Made by a program: the position numbers and the translations under genes. DNA of 5,132 bases from Deltaproteobacteria bacterium (GTDB lineage Bacteria > Desulfobacterota > Desulfobaccia > Desulfobaccales > 0-14-0-80-60-11): positions 1 to 5,132 of the forward strand of contig VGSO01000228.1 in NCBI GenBank assembly GCA_016874945.1, in the 5' to 3' direction. The notes beneath the pieces are model-generated. The model worked only from the letters and a program-made list of their open reading frames with translations, was not told where the DNA came from and made no database searches. Positions 4,267 to 5,132 of the stretch are shown here, one piece after another (the first letter of the stretch is position 1; each line of letters starts with the position of its first letter).

Positions 4267-4467
4267 ATGCTTACTCTAAAGACTTCGGACCAGTTGCGGA
4301 CCATGCGCCACGTCAAGAGCTACCGCGCCTGCCCCACCTCCACGGGCCTGCCCATGTGGGGGGCGGAGTTGGGCCGCAGGTGCCAGGAGGAGGTGGCCCG
4401 GTGCAACCGGGAGCTGCGCCGACGCTGGCTGGCCGCCGCCTGGCGGCACTGCCGCTGCTGCCGGTAA
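4267..4467 (+). CDS. Hypothetical small Arg/Cys-rich protein
   Basis: A 66-residue ORF with about 14 Arg and six Cys: C22, C39, C46, C62, C64 and C65, the last three in the ending RHCRCCR. I recognise no family. Third codon positions are almost all G or C, as in its neighbours, which supports real coding. CGAGG (4256-4260) lies 6 nt before the ATG at 4267; the other in-frame ATG at 4261 directly abuts this site and is less likely. It fills what would otherwise be a 237-bp gap between the helical protein and the second zinc-finger gene. It is in the same frame as that gene but separated by two in-frame stops (TAA 4465, TAG 4477), so it could also be a degenerate leader portion of it. A basic, metal- or RNA-binding peptide is possible but unproven. 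Confidence 0.5.
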   Translation: MLTLKTSDQLRTMRHVKSYRACPTSTGLPMWGAELGRRCQEEVARCNRELRRRWLAAAWRHCRCCR

Positions 4468-4482
4468 GGGGCCTGGTAGCTC

Positions 4483-4851
4483 ATGGAATATGCCCTGAAG
4501 GTGCTGACCCGGCACCATACGTCCCAGGGGCGCAAGACCCGCAGCAAGCGCTTTGTGGATGAAGTGCCCTGCGCCTACTGCGGCGGTGACGGGGCCGACC
4601 CCAAGTACCGCAGCGCCTCCGGTTGCCCGGTGTGCCGCGGCGCCGTCAGCGTGCGGGTCACCCCCCCGGTGGTGACCTGCCAACGCTGCTCCGGCTCCGG
4701 CCGGGTGGCGGGGGATCTCATCTGTCTCACCTGCCGGGGAGTGGGCGCGATGAGCGTGCGCTTTGAGGCCGATACCTGTCCCCGGTGCAAAGGAACCGGC
4801 GAAGAAGGGATTTTCTATTGCAACGCCTGTAAAGGGCAGGGGATCGTCTGA
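4483..4851 (+). CDS. Six-motif CxxCxGxG zinc-finger protein (DnaJ-type, no J domain), second copy
   Basis: A 122-residue paralogue in architecture of the protein at 2491-2871. Cys pairs are C30-C33 (GGDG), C48-C51 (RGAV), C66-C69 (SGSG), C81-C84 (RGVG), C99-C102 (KGTG) and C113-C116 (KGQG). The second motif keeps both Cys but has lost the final Gly. Spacing between motifs is 14-18 residues, close to the 14-20 of the first copy, but the sequences are otherwise divergent, so the duplication is old. A basic head (residues 6-23, rich in Lys/Arg/His) precedes the fingers. There is no J domain or membrane segment. The ATG follows AAGGGG (4466-4471) at a rather long 11 nt, making this the weakest initiation site among the clear genes. 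A client-binding or zinc/redox role in vesicle assembly is inferred from context. Confidence 0.87.
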   Translation: MEYALKVLTRHHTSQGRKTRSKRFVDEVPCAYCGGDGADPKYRSASGCPVCRGAVSVRVTPPVVTCQRCSGSGRVAGDLICLTCRGVGAMSVRFEADTCPRCKGTGEEGIFYCNACKGQGIV

Positions 4852-4872
4852 CGCCGTAAATGGAGAATGAAC

Positions 4873-5076
4873 ATGAGAATCAATTGCTTATCCTGCGGCC
4901 ATAAAGTGGAATTGGGCGACGCGTATGACGACTTTGAGGGCCCGGTCAAGTGCCTGTGCGGCGCCATGTTAGAGATCCGGACCGAAGAGGGCATGCTCAA
5001 GGGCATTAAGATTGCGGAGCCGCCAGCGCGGCCAGCCCCCAGACCCAAGAGGATGGAGGGCGCGGTTCCCGGTTGA
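4873..5076 (+). CDS. Small zinc-ribbon-like protein
   Basis: A 67-residue protein with CLSC (C5, C8) and CLC (C27, C29) knuckles separated by an acidic loop (ELGDAYDDFEGPVK). This fits a small zinc ribbon or rubredoxin-like Zn site. A short LEIRTEEGMLKGIKI segment follows, then a Pro/Ala/Arg-rich, probably disordered tail. I choose ATG 4873 because GGAG (4862-4865) is 7 nt upstream; the ATG at 4867 would leave only 1 nt. It starts 21 nt after the second six-motif protein, in the same direction, and is the third Cys-knuckle protein in the cluster. Role unknown; a protein-binding adaptor in the vesicle assembly machinery is a guess from context. Confidence 0.82.
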   Translation: MRINCLSCGHKVELGDAYDDFEGPVKCLCGAMLEIRTEEGMLKGIKIAEPPARPAPRPKRMEGAVPG

Positions 5077-5103
5077 GCGGTAATCCGGGTCAGGCCAGCA
5101 GCA

Positions 5104-5132
5104 ATGTCATTATTATTACTCGGAGTGATTAA
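5104..5132 (+). CDS. Possible start of next gene (3' truncated by window)
   Basis: An ATG at 5104 opens a frame reading MSLLLLGVI to the window edge, 27 nt after the zinc-ribbon stop. Gene density and direction make a new gene here likely, and a hydrophobic first strand would suit a GvpF/L-type protein. However, nine codons are far too few to identify it, and no clear ribosome-binding site precedes it. The true start may lie elsewhere. Confidence 0.3.

Noticed and set aside
4276..4683. Minus-strand 135-codon ORF over the mini-ORF and second zinc-finger start
   Set aside because: Low-complexity Ala/Gly/His-rich translation, antisense to the zinc-finger motifs.
1..5132. CRISPR array, tRNA/rRNA, insertion sequence or attachment site
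   Set aside because: No spaced direct repeats, RNA gene signatures, transposase motifs or terminal inverted repeats were seen. All repeats found are within coding units or RNA hairpins.

Overview
The window is GC-rich, densely coded on the + strand, and dominated by a gas vesicle (gvp) gene cluster. The histidine-kinase tail at the left edge has the sequence style of Desulfobacterota/deltaproteobacterial kinases, and GvpA is close to the cyanobacterial/bacterial type. I therefore infer a Gram-negative, probably Desulfobacterota-like anaerobe. That placement rests on sequence style only, not on a database match.

Layout. At 2-214 is the C-terminal end of a sensor histidine kinase, followed 15 bp later by a receiver-only response regulator (230-598). 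A 228-bp gap (599-826), more AT-rich than the rest, holds an 8+8 bp palindrome and a sigma-54-like -24/-12 element, then the ribosome-binding site of gvpA1. Next come two consecutive gvpA + GvpC-like modules: gvpA1 (827-1045) with an 87-residue repeat protein (1189-1452), then gvpA2 (1533-1751) with a 186-residue repeat protein (1902-2462). The two GvpA proteins are identical, although the genes differ at 15 third-codon positions. The repeat proteins carry exact 33-residue units, the period that defines GvpC. Each gvpA is followed by about 145 nt of noncoding sequence able to form strong RNA hairpins.

Downstream are a six-motif CxxCxGxG (DnaJ-type zinc-finger) protein (2491-2871), a strong hairpin (2881-2905), the AAA+ ATPase gvpN (2934-3944), a 98-residue helical protein (3949-4245), a small Cys/Arg-rich ORF (4267-4467), a second six-motif CxxCxGxG protein (4483-4851), and a small CxxC/CxC zinc-ribbon protein (4873-5076). 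A further reading frame may begin at 5104 and run off the window.

How it may work together. GvpA forms the rib-like hydrophobic shell and the GvpC-like proteins would brace it from outside. GvpN is an ATPase needed for vesicle maturation in systems where it has been studied. The unusual part is the group of Cys-rich proteins. Two paralogous DnaJ-type zinc-finger proteins without a J domain, plus a zinc ribbon, are encoded among the gvp genes. I propose they act as dedicated holdases, adaptors or redox-linked assembly factors for GvpA/GvpN; this is inference. gvpF/L, gvpG, gvpJ, gvpK and gvpS are not in the window and would be expected beyond its right edge.
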